Notes under the pieces: model-generated
What the model saw: only the letters and a program-made list of their open reading frames with translations
Database searches by the model: none
What the model was told of the DNA's origin: nothing
DNA from: Citrifermentans bremense R1
GTDB lineage: Bacteria; Desulfobacterota; Desulfuromonadia; Geobacterales; Geobacteraceae
Assembly (NCBI RefSeq): GCF_000426865.1
Contig: NZ_AUGE01000005.1
Coordinates: 310,001-374,000, forward strand
DNA length: 64,000 nucleotides
Direction: 5' to 3'
Shown: positions 36,183 to 45,848 of the stretch, one piece after another
Layout of the letters: each line of letters begins with the position of its first letter
How positions within the stretch are numbered: position 1 is the stretch's first letter
Made by a program: the position numbers and the translations under genes

Positions 36183-36315
36183 ATGTGCCCTCTTCTGGGG
36201 AAATGCCCCTATTGTTTTAAAAATCGTAAATCCGGCGCTGATACTTATCAGATCGCACCGTCTATGTCAAACAAAACGGTTTACGCGCAAAGCTAACCAG
36301 CCGGAACAAAAGCGG

Positions 36316-37122
36316 TTACTGCCGGGAGCCCTTCAGCACTCCTTGTTTTAGCGCCGAGACGAAGCCTCCCAGCTGTTCCAGGAGTTCGGCCCCCTGGTAC
36401 TTCTCGAAGTACTTCACCAGCGCGCTTCCCACCACCACGCCGTCGGCCACCCGGGCCACCTCCCCCGCCTGCTCCGGGGTGGAGATGCCGAAGCCGACCA
36501 CGAGCGGCAGCTCCAGCGCCCCGCGCACCTCGGTGACCCGCGCCGCCAGGTCATCGGCGACCGCGCTCCGCGCGCCGGTGACGCCGGTGACGGAAACGTA
36601 GTAGATGAAGCCGCTTCCCTGGCGCGCGACCATAGCGACCCGGGAGGCGTCTGAGGTCGGGGTGAGGAGGAAGATGAGGTCGAGTCCGCAGCTGTCGGTG
36701 GCCCCTTTCAGCTCAGCGGCCTCCTCGGGGGGGAGATCCACCACCAGCAGGGCGTCGACCCCGGCTTGGGCCGCATCGAAGGCAAAGCGCTCGGAACCGT
36801 AGGCGAAGATGGGGTTGAAGTAACCCATCAGCACGATGGGGACCTGGGTCTTTTCCCTGAGCCTCGATACCAGCTCCAGTATCGCCGGGAGCGTGGTGCC
36901 GGAGGCCAGGGCCCGGTCGGAGGAGAGCTGGATGGTCGGGCCGTCAGCCATGGGATCGGAGAAGGGAACTCCCAGCTCGATCAGGTCGGCCCCTGCCCGT
37001 TCGAGTTCGAGCACCACCTTTTCCGTAGTCGCCAGATCCGGGTCGCCGGCGGTGACGAAGGTAACGAGCGCCTTTTCCCCCCGCTCTTTCAGGCTGGCAA
37101 ATCTATCTGAAATCCTGCTCAT
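36316..37122 (-). CDS. trpA: Tryptophan synthase alpha chain
   Basis: A 268-aa TIM barrel that splits indole-3-glycerol phosphate and channels indole to TrpB. The catalytic Glu is in [17 protein letters not shown] (about residue 48) with the catalytic Asp of FSDP nearby; [18 protein letters not shown] and VGFGIS complete the family pattern. trpB lies 30 kb away at 5.4 kb, so the alpha and beta genes are uncoupled. Here trpA leads accD. Confidence 0.95.
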   Translation of the reverse strand: MSRISDRFASLKERGEKALVTFVTAGDPDLATTEKVVLELERAGADLIELGVPFSDPMADGPTIQLSSDRALASGTTLPAILELVSRLREKTQVPIVLMGYFNPIFAYGSERFAFDAAQAGVDALLVVDLPPEEAAELKGATDSCGLDLIFLLTPTSDASRVAMVARQGSGFIYYVSVTGVTGARSAVADDLAARVTEVRGALELPLVVGFGISTPEQAGEVARVADGVVVGSALVKYFEKYQGAELLEQLGGFVSALKQGVLKGSRQ

Positions 37123-37342
37123 CAGGCCCCTCCTTATTTATTGAATGTCGCACGGCTGGATCACGCCTCCCGGCGCCCCCTCCGAACAGCAGATTATGTA
37201 ACGAAAAAACGGAGAAACTGCAAAAACAAAAAAGTCCCCCAGGTAAAAAAAGGGGGATGCGGGGGACTGCTCTGGGCGGGAGAAATCCCCACCCCCCCGG
37301 CAAGGGGGGCTGGGAAAGTTGCCGGTTTGCTTGGCAGGGTGA

Positions 37343-39547
37343 TCAGATCCTGAACGCGTCCACTTCTTTTTTCAAGAGCTCGGTCTGGCGGAACAGCTTG
37401 TAGACCGCCTCGTCCATGACCCGCGTCGCCTCGAGGTTCGCGTCGGTCGCCTGCTGGATGTCCTCCACCGAAACGACGATCTGCTCGCTGCCGCGGGTCT
37501 GCTCGTCGCAGGCGCGCTTTATGTGGCGGATCATCTCGGTGATGCTCTCGGTGGACTGGGCGATCAGGTTCCCGACCTTGTTCTGCTCGCGGGTGGAAGA
37601 GAGCACCTGCGAGGTGAGCCCCTTCATGTGCTCGACCGCGCCCATGATCAGCTCGCTCCCCTGCCCCTGCTCCTTGGTGGCCTTGGCGATCTGCGCCACC
37701 ATCTCGGAGACCTGCTCCATCGCCTCCCGGATCATCTGGCTTCCCTTGGCCTGCTCGACCGTAGTGCGGGCGATTTCGCCCACCTGGGCGGTAGCCTCGT
37801 TGACCCCGACCACGATCTTCGCCAGCGCCTCCCCCGATTTCTGCGAGAGGAGTTCGCCGTCGCCGATGGAGCGCTCGGCCTGGTCGATGGCCTCGACGGC
37901 GCGTCGGGTCTCGTCCTGGACCGCGCGGATCACCTGCGAGATCTCGCGGGTGGAGCTGGAGGTGCGCTCGGAAAGTTCCTTGATCTCGTCCGCGACGACG
38001 GCGAAACCCTTGCCGTGCTCTCCGGCCTGGGCCGCGATGATGGCCGCGTTCAAGGCCAAAAGGTTCGTCTGCTCGGCCACCTCGTCTATGACGGAGAGGA
38101 TGTCGCCGATGTCGGCGGCGCGCTCGGAGAGGGTGGTGATGACCTCGCTGGTGATCTGGGAAGCGCGTTTGATTTCCTGCATCCCGTTGATCACCGCCTC
38201 GACCGCCTCGCGGCCGGTCTCGGCATCCTCGCGCACCCCCTTGGAGATGGCCGCCGTCTCGTTGGCGTTTCTCTCCACCTGCTTGATGGAGCTGTCCATC
38301 TCCATCACGGAGGAAGCGGTAGCGGTGGAGACTTCCATGAGGCTCACCACGCCGTTACCCACCTGCTTGATGGAAGCCCCCATCTCGACGATGGACGAGC
38401 TTACCTCGTTCACCGACAGAGCCAGGTTCTCCATGTTCTGGACCACCTCCTCGACGCTTGAGGCCATTTCCAGGATGGAAGAGGAGCTCTCAGACGCCGA
38501 GATGGACAGGGAATCGACGCCGTGGGCGACCCCTTTTACCGAGGTGGTGATCTGGACGATGGCCGCGGAAGTCTTGGAGACGCTTTCCGCCTGGGTCTTC
38601 GCCGAGCCGACCACCGAGTGCGAGGCCTGGGCCATGGTGTCCGAGATCCCGGCCAGCTCCGCGGCGGAGCGGAGCACCTTGCCGATCATGACGGAGAGCT
38701 TGTCGACCATCTCGTTGAAGTCGCTTCCCAGCTTCCCTATCTCGTCGTGCGAGTCAAGCGAAGTGGTCGCGGTCAGGTCCCCCTCGGCCCCGCGGTTGAC
38801 CGCCTCGCAGATGGCGCCCACCCGGGTGACGATGTTGCGGGTGATCAAGATCCCCAGACCGACGGCCACGGCGACGGCCAGCAGGATGACCACGGCGAAG
38901 GTGACCCCCGCCGATTTCTGGATCTCGGTCACCCGGGCATTGGCCTGGTTCATCTGGTTGCCGACCTCCACCAGGATGTCGTCCAGGTCGGCCTTCGCCT
39001 TGTCGTTGGCCTCGGTGATCTCCTCGTTGGCCAGATGGTTCAGCTTCTCGTCCGCCAGGGCGTCCTTGGCGGCCTGGTTCAGCACCCCGGCGGAGACCCC
39101 CTTGAAGAGCTCCTGCTTCTTGGCGATGAGCTCGTCCGCCACCTGCTCGAAGGCGGCCCAGCTCACCAGGAACTCCCTGGTCCGCTTCTCCACCACGCTC
39201 CCCTTGGGAGCCGGAAGCACGCCGAGCTTCTTGTTCCCTTCCAGGATGATCTGGGCCTGGCTCAAGAGGGTGTCCCGCTTCATGCGGTAGTCCTCGACGT
39301 ACTCCTCCAGTTTGTCCGGGTCGGTACGCACCAGCGCAGCCTGCATCAGGCTCACGTGGCAGTACTTCTGGGTCACCCCCATGAGCAGCACCAGTTTCTG
39401 CTGCTTGGAGAGCTGCTCCAGGATGGTCTGGATCTGTCCGCCGACCCTCTTTATCCCCAAGGCGCCGAAACCGCCGGTGAACGCGACCAGCAGGGCCATG
39501 ACCAGGAAGGCGATTATCAGCCGGCTACGCAGCGTGAGGTCTTTCAT
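37343..39547 (-). CDS. Methyl-accepting chemotaxis protein linked to cytochrome genes
   Basis: A 734-aa chemoreceptor. TM1 is at residues 10-32, followed by a helical periplasmic sensor (about 33-212) with no CXXCH haem motif. TM2 is at 213-236, a HAMP domain ([22 protein letters not shown]) follows, then a very long signalling coiled coil. Its hairpin tip is [20 protein letters not shown], where IIAAQ replaces the usual IEAAR. No CheR-docking pentapeptide ends the protein. The start lies 4 bases after the monoheme cytochrome stop, so both are coupled. It may sense redox state or electron acceptors; this is inferred from the neighbours. Confidence 0.88.
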   Translation of the reverse strand: MKDLTLRSRLIIAFLVMALLVAFTGGFGALGIKRVGGQIQTILEQLSKQQKLVLLMGVTQKYCHVSLMQAALVRTDPDKLEEYVEDYRMKRDTLLSQAQIILEGNKKLGVLPAPKGSVVEKRTREFLVSWAAFEQVADELIAKKQELFKGVSAGVLNQAAKDALADEKLNHLANEEITEANDKAKADLDDILVEVGNQMNQANARVTEIQKSAGVTFAVVILLAVAVAVGLGILITRNIVTRVGAICEAVNRGAEGDLTATTSLDSHDEIGKLGSDFNEMVDKLSVMIGKVLRSAAELAGISDTMAQASHSVVGSAKTQAESVSKTSAAIVQITTSVKGVAHGVDSLSISASESSSSILEMASSVEEVVQNMENLALSVNEVSSSIVEMGASIKQVGNGVVSLMEVSTATASSVMEMDSSIKQVERNANETAAISKGVREDAETGREAVEAVINGMQEIKRASQITSEVITTLSERAADIGDILSVIDEVAEQTNLLALNAAIIAAQAGEHGKGFAVVADEIKELSERTSSSTREISQVIRAVQDETRRAVEAIDQAERSIGDGELLSQKSGEALAKIVVGVNEATAQVGEIARTTVEQAKGSQMIREAMEQVSEMVAQIAKATKEQGQGSELIMGAVEHMKGLTSQVLSSTREQNKVGNLIAQSTESITEMIRHIKRACDEQTRGSEQIVVSVEDIQQATDANLEATRVMDEAVYKLFRQTELLKKEVDAFRI

Positions 39548-39551
39548 CGCG

Positions 39552-39911
39552 TTATTGCCCCGCTTCGCTCAACAGGTAGTTCATCAGGTCGACGGTGGCC
39601 TTCACTTCGGGCTTGGTCATGTTGGAGTCGGGCTTTCTGAGCATCTTGATGCCGTAGGCCTTGGTGGCGGTGCGGTCGAAAGGCTGGCCGGAGATCGGGG
39701 CCACGCCGGTCTGGATGGCGACGATGGTGCGCTCCAGGGTGTGACACTTGACGCATTTGGTTCTCATGACGTCGTAGTTTGCCTTCATGGCCGGCGGGAA
39801 TGAGGTGGGGTCAAGGCGCATGGCGTCTCCCCTGCCGACGACTTTGAGCCCGGCATGGGCGCTGCTTGCGGTCGCTGCGAGAAGAAGCATAGTAACAAGG
39901 AACTTTTTCAT
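39552..39911 (-). CDS. Periplasmic monoheme cytochrome c
   Basis: A 119-aa exported protein: signal peptide [20 protein letters not shown], then one haem-binding CVKCH (about residue 54) and possible Met ligands in the second half ([10 protein letters not shown]). It is small like class I cytochromes but lacks close sequence landmarks beyond the haem site. It sits between a haem-motif outer-membrane barrel gene (71 bases upstream) and the chemoreceptor (4 bases downstream), apparently in one transcript. Confidence 0.85.
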   Translation of the reverse strand: MKKFLVTMLLLAATASSAHAGLKVVGRGDAMRLDPTSFPPAMKANYDVMRTKCVKCHTLERTIVAIQTGVAPISGQPFDRTATKAYGIKMLRKPDSNMTKPEVKATVDLMNYLLSEAGQ

Positions 39912-39982
39912 TTTCTTTTAAATCCTCCCAACGGTGTATAAACGGCGGCAATACCGCCATGTTTGTTTCTTCGGCGTCCCCA

Positions 39983-41296
39983 CTACAAACTGAAGGCGAG
40001 AGAGGCGAAGGCTGTGTTGCTGTTTCCTTCCGGGGCTTCGCTGTGGATGTATTCCAAGGAAAGCTTCAAGTTTTGCAGCGGTGAGTAGGCCAGCGCGGGG
40101 ATGAAACGCTTGGTCCCCCCGTTGCCGGTGTCCAAGTGCTCGTAGCGGAAAAGCGGCACCAGGTTGACCGGTGCCCCCAGGTAGTACTCGCCTTCCAGCG
40201 TGTACGCGCGGCTGTCGACTTCCTGCCGCACCCAAAGGGTGGGGTTGGAATCCCTGCCGAAGCTGCCGCTTCCTTTCAGGTGCAGCCGCTTGTACAGTAT
40301 GTCGGCCTCTGCGCCTATGCGGCGGAAGTTGTTGAGGTTCTGCGCGATGCCGTTATTGAACTGGCCGTTTTGCCCCCAGTAGCCGAAGACGCCGGTGGTG
40401 ATGGCGAGGTAGTCCCAGATGCTCTCCCCTTCCAGCTCGAGTTCGGGCTCCTGCCCTTTCAGGTCAGTCCCGCCGAACTTATAGGAAATATGCCCGTAAC
40501 CATCCTCCCGGTCCTGGCCGTCCCTATCGACAATGCCTGCCGCGACGAACAGGCGGTTGCCCAGCACCGCGTTCAGCTCAATCCCGTCCTCGGTCGCGTC
40601 ACTGCTAAACGGCGAATTGCCTACCAGATAGGTGGTGGAGGCGTAGGAGGGAACGGGGAGGATGCGGTTGCTCTTCTTCCAAAGTGACAGCTTGGGCTCG
40701 AAACGTCCCACCTTGAGGTTCACCGGAGAATTAAGCGCGTGGCGCCATACCAGGAACAGCTCATCAATGTCGGGATCGTTGTTTGGGGGGGTATTCGTGT
40801 TGCGTGCCGGGGTGAGCGCCTCCGACCCCGCATGCCCCGCCCCTTGCGAATAGAGGTTGTAGGTGAGGAAGAAGCCAGCCACGTCCCGGAGGGAACCGCC
40901 GGCGTGCAGCGTTAGCGACCTCGTGGAGAGGTTGACTTTGTTGCCATCTGCGGCGTCGTTGTCATAGGCCAGGTCGGCGGTCGCGGTAAGAGAGATGGGG
41001 AGCTGCAGGGGCAGACCGGAGATGGTTGCCCATTCGTTCCCGGCCGGTTCCCCCCCTTGTGTCGCGGCGCTGACCGCCTTCGCGCCGTTTTTCTTGTGGG
41101 GCCAGACATAGCTGTTCTTCAGGAAGGCGTCACCGAACTCGTTCAATTCCGGGTATATCGTGTGACAGGTGGAGCACTCGGTCTTGTGTTGCCGACTGAA
41201 AGCGGGTATTGCGTCGGCCTTTTCAGGAACAAGCAGGGGCGCAAGAACAAAGCCCAAGGTGAGCAGGGCAGCTGCGGTTACTCTCTTTAAGAACAT
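39983..41296 (-). CDS. Outer-membrane beta-barrel with an N-terminal c-type haem motif
   Basis: A 437-aa exported protein starting MFLKRVTAAALLTLG (ATG 41296 after AGGAG). Right after the signal peptide is IPAFSRQHKTECSTCHTIYP, with CSTCH a single haem site. The rest is rich in amphipathic strands (LSLYG-like alternation, RFEPKLSLWKKS, FRYEHLDTGN) and ends in Phe-Ser-Leu, like a porin. This haem-plus-barrel architecture could let electrons or ions cross the outer membrane. The upstream region is shared with the divergent multiheme lipoprotein gene. Confidence 0.78.
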   Translation of the reverse strand: MFLKRVTAAALLTLGFVLAPLLVPEKADAIPAFSRQHKTECSTCHTIYPELNEFGDAFLKNSYVWPHKKNGAKAVSAATQGGEPAGNEWATISGLPLQLPISLTATADLAYDNDAADGNKVNLSTRSLTLHAGGSLRDVAGFFLTYNLYSQGAGHAGSEALTPARNTNTPPNNDPDIDELFLVWRHALNSPVNLKVGRFEPKLSLWKKSNRILPVPSYASTTYLVGNSPFSSDATEDGIELNAVLGNRLFVAAGIVDRDGQDREDGYGHISYKFGGTDLKGQEPELELEGESIWDYLAITTGVFGYWGQNGQFNNGIAQNLNNFRRIGAEADILYKRLHLKGSGSFGRDSNPTLWVRQEVDSRAYTLEGEYYLGAPVNLVPLFRYEHLDTGNGGTKRFIPALAYSPLQNLKLSLEYIHSEAPEGNSNTAFASLAFSL

Positions 41297-41558
41297 TTTT
41301 GTCTCCTGCAGAATCAAAAAAAATACATTATTGTAAGAATAAGCTAATAAATAACAATTCGCCCTATTCAAGAAATTGCATAGAAAGAGCAGGAAGAAAC
41401 GAGAGTAGATTATTACAATATTGCTGATGTGAAGTCAACTTAACAAAAGACTGTGAGAGTAATTGCTTTTCTCTGGTGAGCTGATCTTCATTTTTTAACT
41501 ACATTTTTAATTTGGGAAGTGCTATAAGGTAGCGTCGAAATTTCCCGGAGGTCATGCT
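41297..41558. promoter_or_regulatory. Divergent AT-rich promoter region of the two cytochrome transcripts
   Basis: A 262-base AT-rich spacer between the haem-barrel gene (minus) and the multiheme lipoprotein (plus). It must hold both promoters. I looked for the conserved GEMM riboswitch segments known before Geobacter cytochrome genes and did not find them. CCCGGAGG lies just before ATG 41559. Confidence 0.5.
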
Positions 41559-43223
41559 ATGCGGCTAAAAAGTCTCCTTCTCCTGATCCTTGTTCCGGTG
41601 CTGGTCGCCGGTTGCGGCGGCGGCTCCAGCGAGAGCGGAGTCCCCATTTCGAAGCTGGCGGCATCGCAGACGTGCATGAGCCTTAACTGCCACGCCACCT
41701 GGACCTCCCCGGGGACGGGGGCCGTTATCGCCGACGAATGGCGCGCTTCCGCCCATAACCTAAAGAACGGGGCAGGCTGTGCCGACTGTCATGAACCCCA
41801 TGCCGGCCATCCGCAGTCCTGCTCCAAGTGCCACGGCGGCGGAAGCGGAGTGGCGACCAGGAACCCGGACCAAGCCGGCAAGTGCGGCAAGTGCCACGGG
41901 CTCTCCCACCCGGGCGACGTCATGGTGGCGCAGGCGCCGCAGCACTTCGGCAACATGACCGCGAGCCAACTCAACACGAAATACAGGGCTTCATACGTAA
42001 GCTCCCACAATGTGAACAATTGCAGGAACTGTCACAACCCGCACAACCCGAGCGGCGCCATCAACATAGCACGACAGTGGGCGCAAAGTGCGCACGGCAA
42101 TACCATGGCCTTGGCCTATGCGTACTACGACTTCAAAACAATGGGCACCGTCCAGTCGTCCTCAACCACCTTCGAGTCGAACTGCGTCCGTTGCCACACG
42201 ACGACCGGCTACATTAATTTCGTCAATTCCGGCTTCGTCGATGCCCGGGCCTGGGGCAGCGGCAGCGACAAGACCAAGGAACTCACAACCTGTAACGCCT
42301 GCCATGACAACGCCGCCGGTCGCGCCTATGGCTACGGTCTGCGCAGCGTCCCCGCCGTCAGCATTTACTACAACTACTCGGCATCCAAGAGCTCGCCGAC
42401 GGTGAAGCTCAACAACAACGCCACCGTGTACCCGGATGCAGGCGCATCCAACCTCTGCATGCCGTGTCACACAGGCAGGGCGATTGGGAAGATGATTAAA
42501 GACGCGGCAGCTCTGGGCCTTAACTTTAGCAACGCCAACATGCCGAACGGCCATTACCGCTCTGCCGGGGCAACCATTTTCCAACTGGGGGGCTACGAGT
42601 TCGCGGGGAGAAGCTACTCGAACGCCTCCTTCCTACACTCGTCCGTCGGCCTTGGCAACAACCGCGGCACCGGCGGCAAGGGTCCCTGCATCACCTGCCA
42701 CATGACCGACGGCACCTCTCATCTTTTCATGCCAGTGACACTGGATGATTCCAAAGCCATCACAGCTGTGGTCAACACGACCTGCGTCAAGTGCCACGAC
42801 AGCAGCTTCCAAACCAGCCACACCGCAGCCTCGCTACAGCAGCGCAAGGCGGGGTACGCCGCAGCATTGGCCATGCTCAACATCATCAAGAGCGGCAAAT
42901 CGACCAGCACCAACTGGGACACGTTCCTCCCAGGCAACGGGGCCAACACCATGGGGGCATCTTTCAATTACAGCCTCCTGTCGAGTGAACCGGGAGCCTA
43001 CGCTCACAACCCGCTCTACACCAAGCGGCTCATCTACGATTCCATCGACTGGATCTCCAACGCCGGCATGGACGACGACGTTGCGACTGCCATAAACGCG
43101 GCGATTCTTCCGGGTTCGATAACCAACCCGATAACAAAGATCGCTTATACTCCAGCGGAGATTGCCGTTTTGAAGACGCTAGCCATCGCCTACCTCAGTG
43201 GAAGCGGCGGCGGGCGGCCCTAA
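41559..43223 (+). CDS. Multiheme c-type cytochrome lipoprotein (9-10 haems)
   Basis: A 554-aa exported lipoprotein (lipobox VAGC, Cys about residue 19, then GGGSS). Nine CXXCH sites are visible: CADCH, CSKCH, CGKCH, CRNCH, CVRCH, CNACH, CMPCH, CITCH and CVKCH. An N-terminal CMSLNCH (CX4CH) may hold a tenth haem. Extra His residues provide bis-His ligation. The last ~130 residues have no haem. It is probably an outer-membrane or periplasm-facing electron carrier for extracellular electron transfer. I cannot equate it with a named Omc protein. Confidence 0.9.
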   Translation: MRLKSLLLLILVPVLVAGCGGGSSESGVPISKLAASQTCMSLNCHATWTSPGTGAVIADEWRASAHNLKNGAGCADCHEPHAGHPQSCSKCHGGGSGVATRNPDQAGKCGKCHGLSHPGDVMVAQAPQHFGNMTASQLNTKYRASYVSSHNVNNCRNCHNPHNPSGAINIARQWAQSAHGNTMALAYAYYDFKTMGTVQSSSTTFESNCVRCHTTTGYINFVNSGFVDARAWGSGSDKTKELTTCNACHDNAAGRAYGYGLRSVPAVSIYYNYSASKSSPTVKLNNNATVYPDAGASNLCMPCHTGRAIGKMIKDAAALGLNFSNANMPNGHYRSAGATIFQLGGYEFAGRSYSNASFLHSSVGLGNNRGTGGKGPCITCHMTDGTSHLFMPVTLDDSKAITAVVNTTCVKCHDSSFQTSHTAASLQQRKAGYAAALAMLNIIKSGKSTSTNWDTFLPGNGANTMGASFNYSLLSSEPGAYAHNPLYTKRLIYDSIDWISNAGMDDDVATAINAAILPGSITNPITKIAYTPAEIAVLKTLAIAYLSGSGGGRP

Positions 43224-43232
43224 AGGGAGAAG

Positions 43233-43763
43233 ATGAAACTCTTACTGCACATATGCTGCGGGCCATGCGCCATCTACCCCGTGAAGGAACTCAGGTCCAG
43301 CGGGGTGGATGTCACCGGCTTTTTTTACAACCACAACATACATCCCTACACCGAGTACAAGCTCCGGATGGAGGCGCTGAAGAAGTACGCCGAGATGGTC
43401 CAGCTGGAAGTGCACTACCGCGAGGAGTATCGGTTGGAAGAGTTCCTGTCCCAGGTGGCGGGGGAACCTGCGGCGCGCTGCGCCTACTGTTACCGGTCGA
43501 GACTGGAGGAGACCGCCAAGGCGGCGGCCCTCATGGGTTTCCCCAGCTTCTCGTCGACGCTTCTGTACAGCCGGTACCAAAACCAGGAACTGATCCGCGA
43601 GTTCGGTGATAAACTCGCGGAGCGCTACGGCGTGAAATTCCACTACCAGGATTTCAGGAGCGGCTGGCAGGAAGGGATCGACCTTTCCAAGGAGATGGGG
43701 CTGTATCGCCAGAAGTACTGCGGCTGCATCTACAGCGAGAAGGAAAGGTACGTCAGGAAGTAA
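43233..43763 (+). CDS. queH: Epoxyqueuosine reductase QueH
   Basis: A 176-aa metalloenzyme (former DUF208) reducing epoxyqueuosine to queuosine in tRNA, non-orthologous to QueG. The family Cys set is present: LLHICCGPC at the N-terminus (residues 5-12), CAYCYRSRL at about 85 and the C-terminal YRQKYCGC. These bind an iron-sulfur cluster and a further iron. Ten bases separate it from the cytochrome upstream, so they may share a transcript. tgt is at 18.8 kb. Confidence 0.9.
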   Translation: MKLLLHICCGPCAIYPVKELRSSGVDVTGFFYNHNIHPYTEYKLRMEALKKYAEMVQLEVHYREEYRLEEFLSQVAGEPAARCAYCYRSRLEETAKAAALMGFPSFSSTLLYSRYQNQELIREFGDKLAERYGVKFHYQDFRSGWQEGIDLSKEMGLYRQKYCGCIYSEKERYVRK

Positions 43764-43850
43764 GTCACAGCGCCCGAGCCGCTAGTAGCCCTCACCCCCT
43801 CCCCTCTCCCATAGGGCGGGGGGCGATCCTCCTTCACAACTGGGGACGAC

Positions 43851-44063
43851 ATGCCTTCACTGGGAAAATCGCTCATCATAATCGGGCTCGTCATCGCCGC
43901 CATCGGCGCTCTCGTCACCTTCGCCGGCCGCTTCCCCTGGCTGGGGAGGCTCCCCGGGGACATCTACGTGAAGAAGGAGAACTTCACCTTCTATTTTCCG
44001 CTCGCCACCAGCATCATCATCTCGCTGTTACTCTCGCTCATCCTCTGGCTTTTCCGCAAATAA
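43851..44063 (+). CDS. DUF2905 small membrane protein
   Basis: A 70-aa protein of the DUF2905 family: two hydrophobic helices (about residues 5-27 and 47-67) joined by the conserved WLGRLPGDIYVKKENFTFYFPLATS loop. Function unknown. Widespread in bacteria. It ends just before repeat hairpin C, which also carries the end of hpnI from the other strand. Confidence 0.85.
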   Translation: MPSLGKSLIIIGLVIAAIGALVTFAGRFPWLGRLPGDIYVKKENFTFYFPLATSIIISLLLSLILWLFRK

Positions 44064-44075
44064 AGCGAAATAAAG

Positions 44076-44117
44076 GGGGACAGGCTACTTTTTGATTTCA
44101 AAAAGTAGCCTGTCCCC
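44076..44117. repeat. GGGGACAGGCTAC palindrome, copy C, overlapping the end of hpnI
   Basis: An 18-bp perfect stem with a 6-base loop, arms identical to copy A. It lies between two convergent genes and probably terminates both. The minus-strand hpnI frame reads through one arm and stops inside it (last residues GQATF). Confidence 0.85.
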
Positions 44118-45258
44118 TTTTCCGTAGAGGCCGGATCGTCCCCCCCTTGTCTAACTGGAACAGCTCCCCGCGCCAGCGCACCCGGTTTCCCAGAAGCGAA
44201 AGCGCCCATACCGCAAAAGCGAGCGCGTCGCGCAGTGGCAGGAGCCAAAGCCAGCGCGGCAACAGCCGGTCCCGCACCAATGCTCGGCTATAACTGACGG
44301 ACACGGCCGATCGCACCAGATAGAGCAGTGCCGCGGCAAGCCAACCCGACGCGGTGAAGCCGGAGATAAGCAGCGCCAAGAGGGCCGCCGGGAAGGGGAG
44401 CGTTATGCCGGAGGCGAGATAACCGCCAGGGCGGGAAACGCGCATGGTCCTCCCCCAGCGCAACTGCCGCGCCATCACCTCGGATACCTCCTCATCGCCG
44501 CGCATGACGCTCTCCACGAAGTGCGGGGAGAGTTCCAGGCGGAACCCGCTTTTGTGGATCATGTTCCCCAGTTGGTAGTCGTCGGCCAGGTAGTCGACCA
44601 GGGCCTCGAAACCTCCTATCCGCTCCAGCGCCTCACGGCGCAGCGCCATGGATGCGCCGAGAGCGAAGCTCAACCCTTCCAGCTTCACGGCAGCCATGAC
44701 GTTCGGGACCATCTCGCTGCAAAAGCCGAGCGCCTCTATGGCGCAGCCGGCCCCTTTCACGCTGGAGCTCCGGTAAAGGGATGTCACCAGCCCCACCTGG
44801 GGATCGGCGAAAGGCGCGCAAACCCGGCGCAGATATTGGCTGTCGACCCGGATGTCGCTGTCGCAGACGATGAGCAGGGGATACTTGGCCTTCGCGTAGG
44901 CATGCATCAGGTTGCACACCTTGTAGTTCGCCCCGTGGATGGCGCCGTCCACGACCAGCGAGATGTCGACCTGCGGGAAGGCGGCGATGAGCCGCTCGAT
45001 GATGGGGATGACGGGATCGGAAGGAGACGCAGCAGCGAAGACTATCTGAAACTTCGGGTACTCCTGCCGGCAAAACGAGGCGAAGTTTTCGAAGCTGTCG
45101 CCGTCCACCCCTTTGACCGGTTTCAGGATGGAGACGGGAGGGGTGTGCTCAAGAAGGGGTCTCTGCCCTGCGAAGAAGCTGCGGCCGCAGTGGAGCGTGA
45201 AAGCGGCATAGCCGAGAGCCGGCGCGGTAACCAGGAATGGAAGCAGCTCCTTTAGCAT
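44098..45258 (-). CDS. hpnI: Hopanoid biosynthesis glycosyltransferase HpnI
   Basis: A 386-aa membrane glycosyltransferase of GT family 2 (ceramide glucosyltransferase-like), thought to add N-acetylglucosamine to bacteriohopanetetrol. An N-terminal TM helix (MLKELLPFLVTAPALGYAAF) leads into the GT domain: VSILKPVKGVD, the metal-binding DSDIRVD (about 140), DDYQLG and the QLRWGRTMR motif (about 280). Further TM helices follow. ATG 45258 follows GAGGAGG and overlaps the upstream methyltransferase stop. Its last residues are encoded by repeat C. Confidence 0.88.
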   Translation of the reverse strand: MLKELLPFLVTAPALGYAAFTLHCGRSFFAGQRPLLEHTPPVSILKPVKGVDGDSFENFASFCRQEYPKFQIVFAAASPSDPVIPIIERLIAAFPQVDISLVVDGAIHGANYKVCNLMHAYAKAKYPLLIVCDSDIRVDSQYLRRVCAPFADPQVGLVTSLYRSSSVKGAGCAIEALGFCSEMVPNVMAAVKLEGLSFALGASMALRREALERIGGFEALVDYLADDYQLGNMIHKSGFRLELSPHFVESVMRGDEEVSEVMARQLRWGRTMRVSRPGGYLASGITLPFPAALLALLISGFTASGWLAAALLYLVRSAVSVSYSRALVRDRLLPRWLWLLPLRDALAFAVWALSLLGNRVRWRGELFQLDKGGTIRPLRKRGQATF

Positions 45259-45839
45259 GATCCTCCTCGTATTCTCTCGACCAGGACCAGGTACGGCGCC
45301 ACCTGCGGTCTGTTCAACTGGCGGCTGCACCAGACGTTGTACTCCCTGGGGGCGAGCGAAGCGCCCCACTCGTGCACGGTTTGCGCCTCCTCGGGGCCCC
45401 CTTCGTGGCCGGTGTACAAAGCTATGGTGATGATCCCACCAGGCTTCAGTAGCTTGGCGGCCTGCCCCAGCGCCGACACGGTCCGCACCGGATCCGTGAC
45501 CAGAGAGGCTTCGCCGCCGGGAAGGTACCCGAGGTTGAAGACAGCCGCCGCGAGCCCGGCAGGGACGAATTCCGATACTCGTTCGTGTCCCGCCTCCAGC
45601 AGGTGAACGGTCGCCAGGCGCCCTTCCCGCTCCAGGAGCGCGCGCGTGGCAGCGATGGCGCGGGGCTGGATATCGAAAGCCCAGACCTCTCCCCCCTCCC
45701 CGGCAAGCTCCGCCAGAAGGAGCGTATCGAACCCGTTGCCGCAGGTAGCGTCCAGCGCCAGGTCCCCCGGGCGCACCCTCTGTCTCAGGTAGAAATGAGA
45801 CAAAGGCACCGCGCCGCGTAATGATTCATTCTTTGCCAT
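45252..45839 (-). CDS. Class I SAM methyltransferase, MnmM/YtqB-like
   Basis: A 195-aa Rossmann methyltransferase. SAM motif I is LALDATCGNGFDTLLLAE (about residue 28), motif II AFDIQPRA, and the family's VFNLGYLPGG sits where N6 or similar catalytic motifs lie. These traits match the YtqB (PF06962-type) group, of which members methylate tRNA wobble uridine derivatives. The substrate here is inferred. ATG 45839 has GAGG five bases upstream. It overlaps hpnI by 7 bases, so translation is coupled. Confidence 0.72.
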   Translation of the reverse strand: MAKNESLRGAVPLSHFYLRQRVRPGDLALDATCGNGFDTLLLAELAGEGGEVWAFDIQPRAIAATRALLEREGRLATVHLLEAGHERVSEFVPAGLAAAVFNLGYLPGGEASLVTDPVRTVSALGQAAKLLKPGGIITIALYTGHEGGPEEAQTVHEWGASLAPREYNVWCSRQLNRPQVAPYLVLVERIRGGSC

Positions 45840-45848
45840 GCAAACCTC

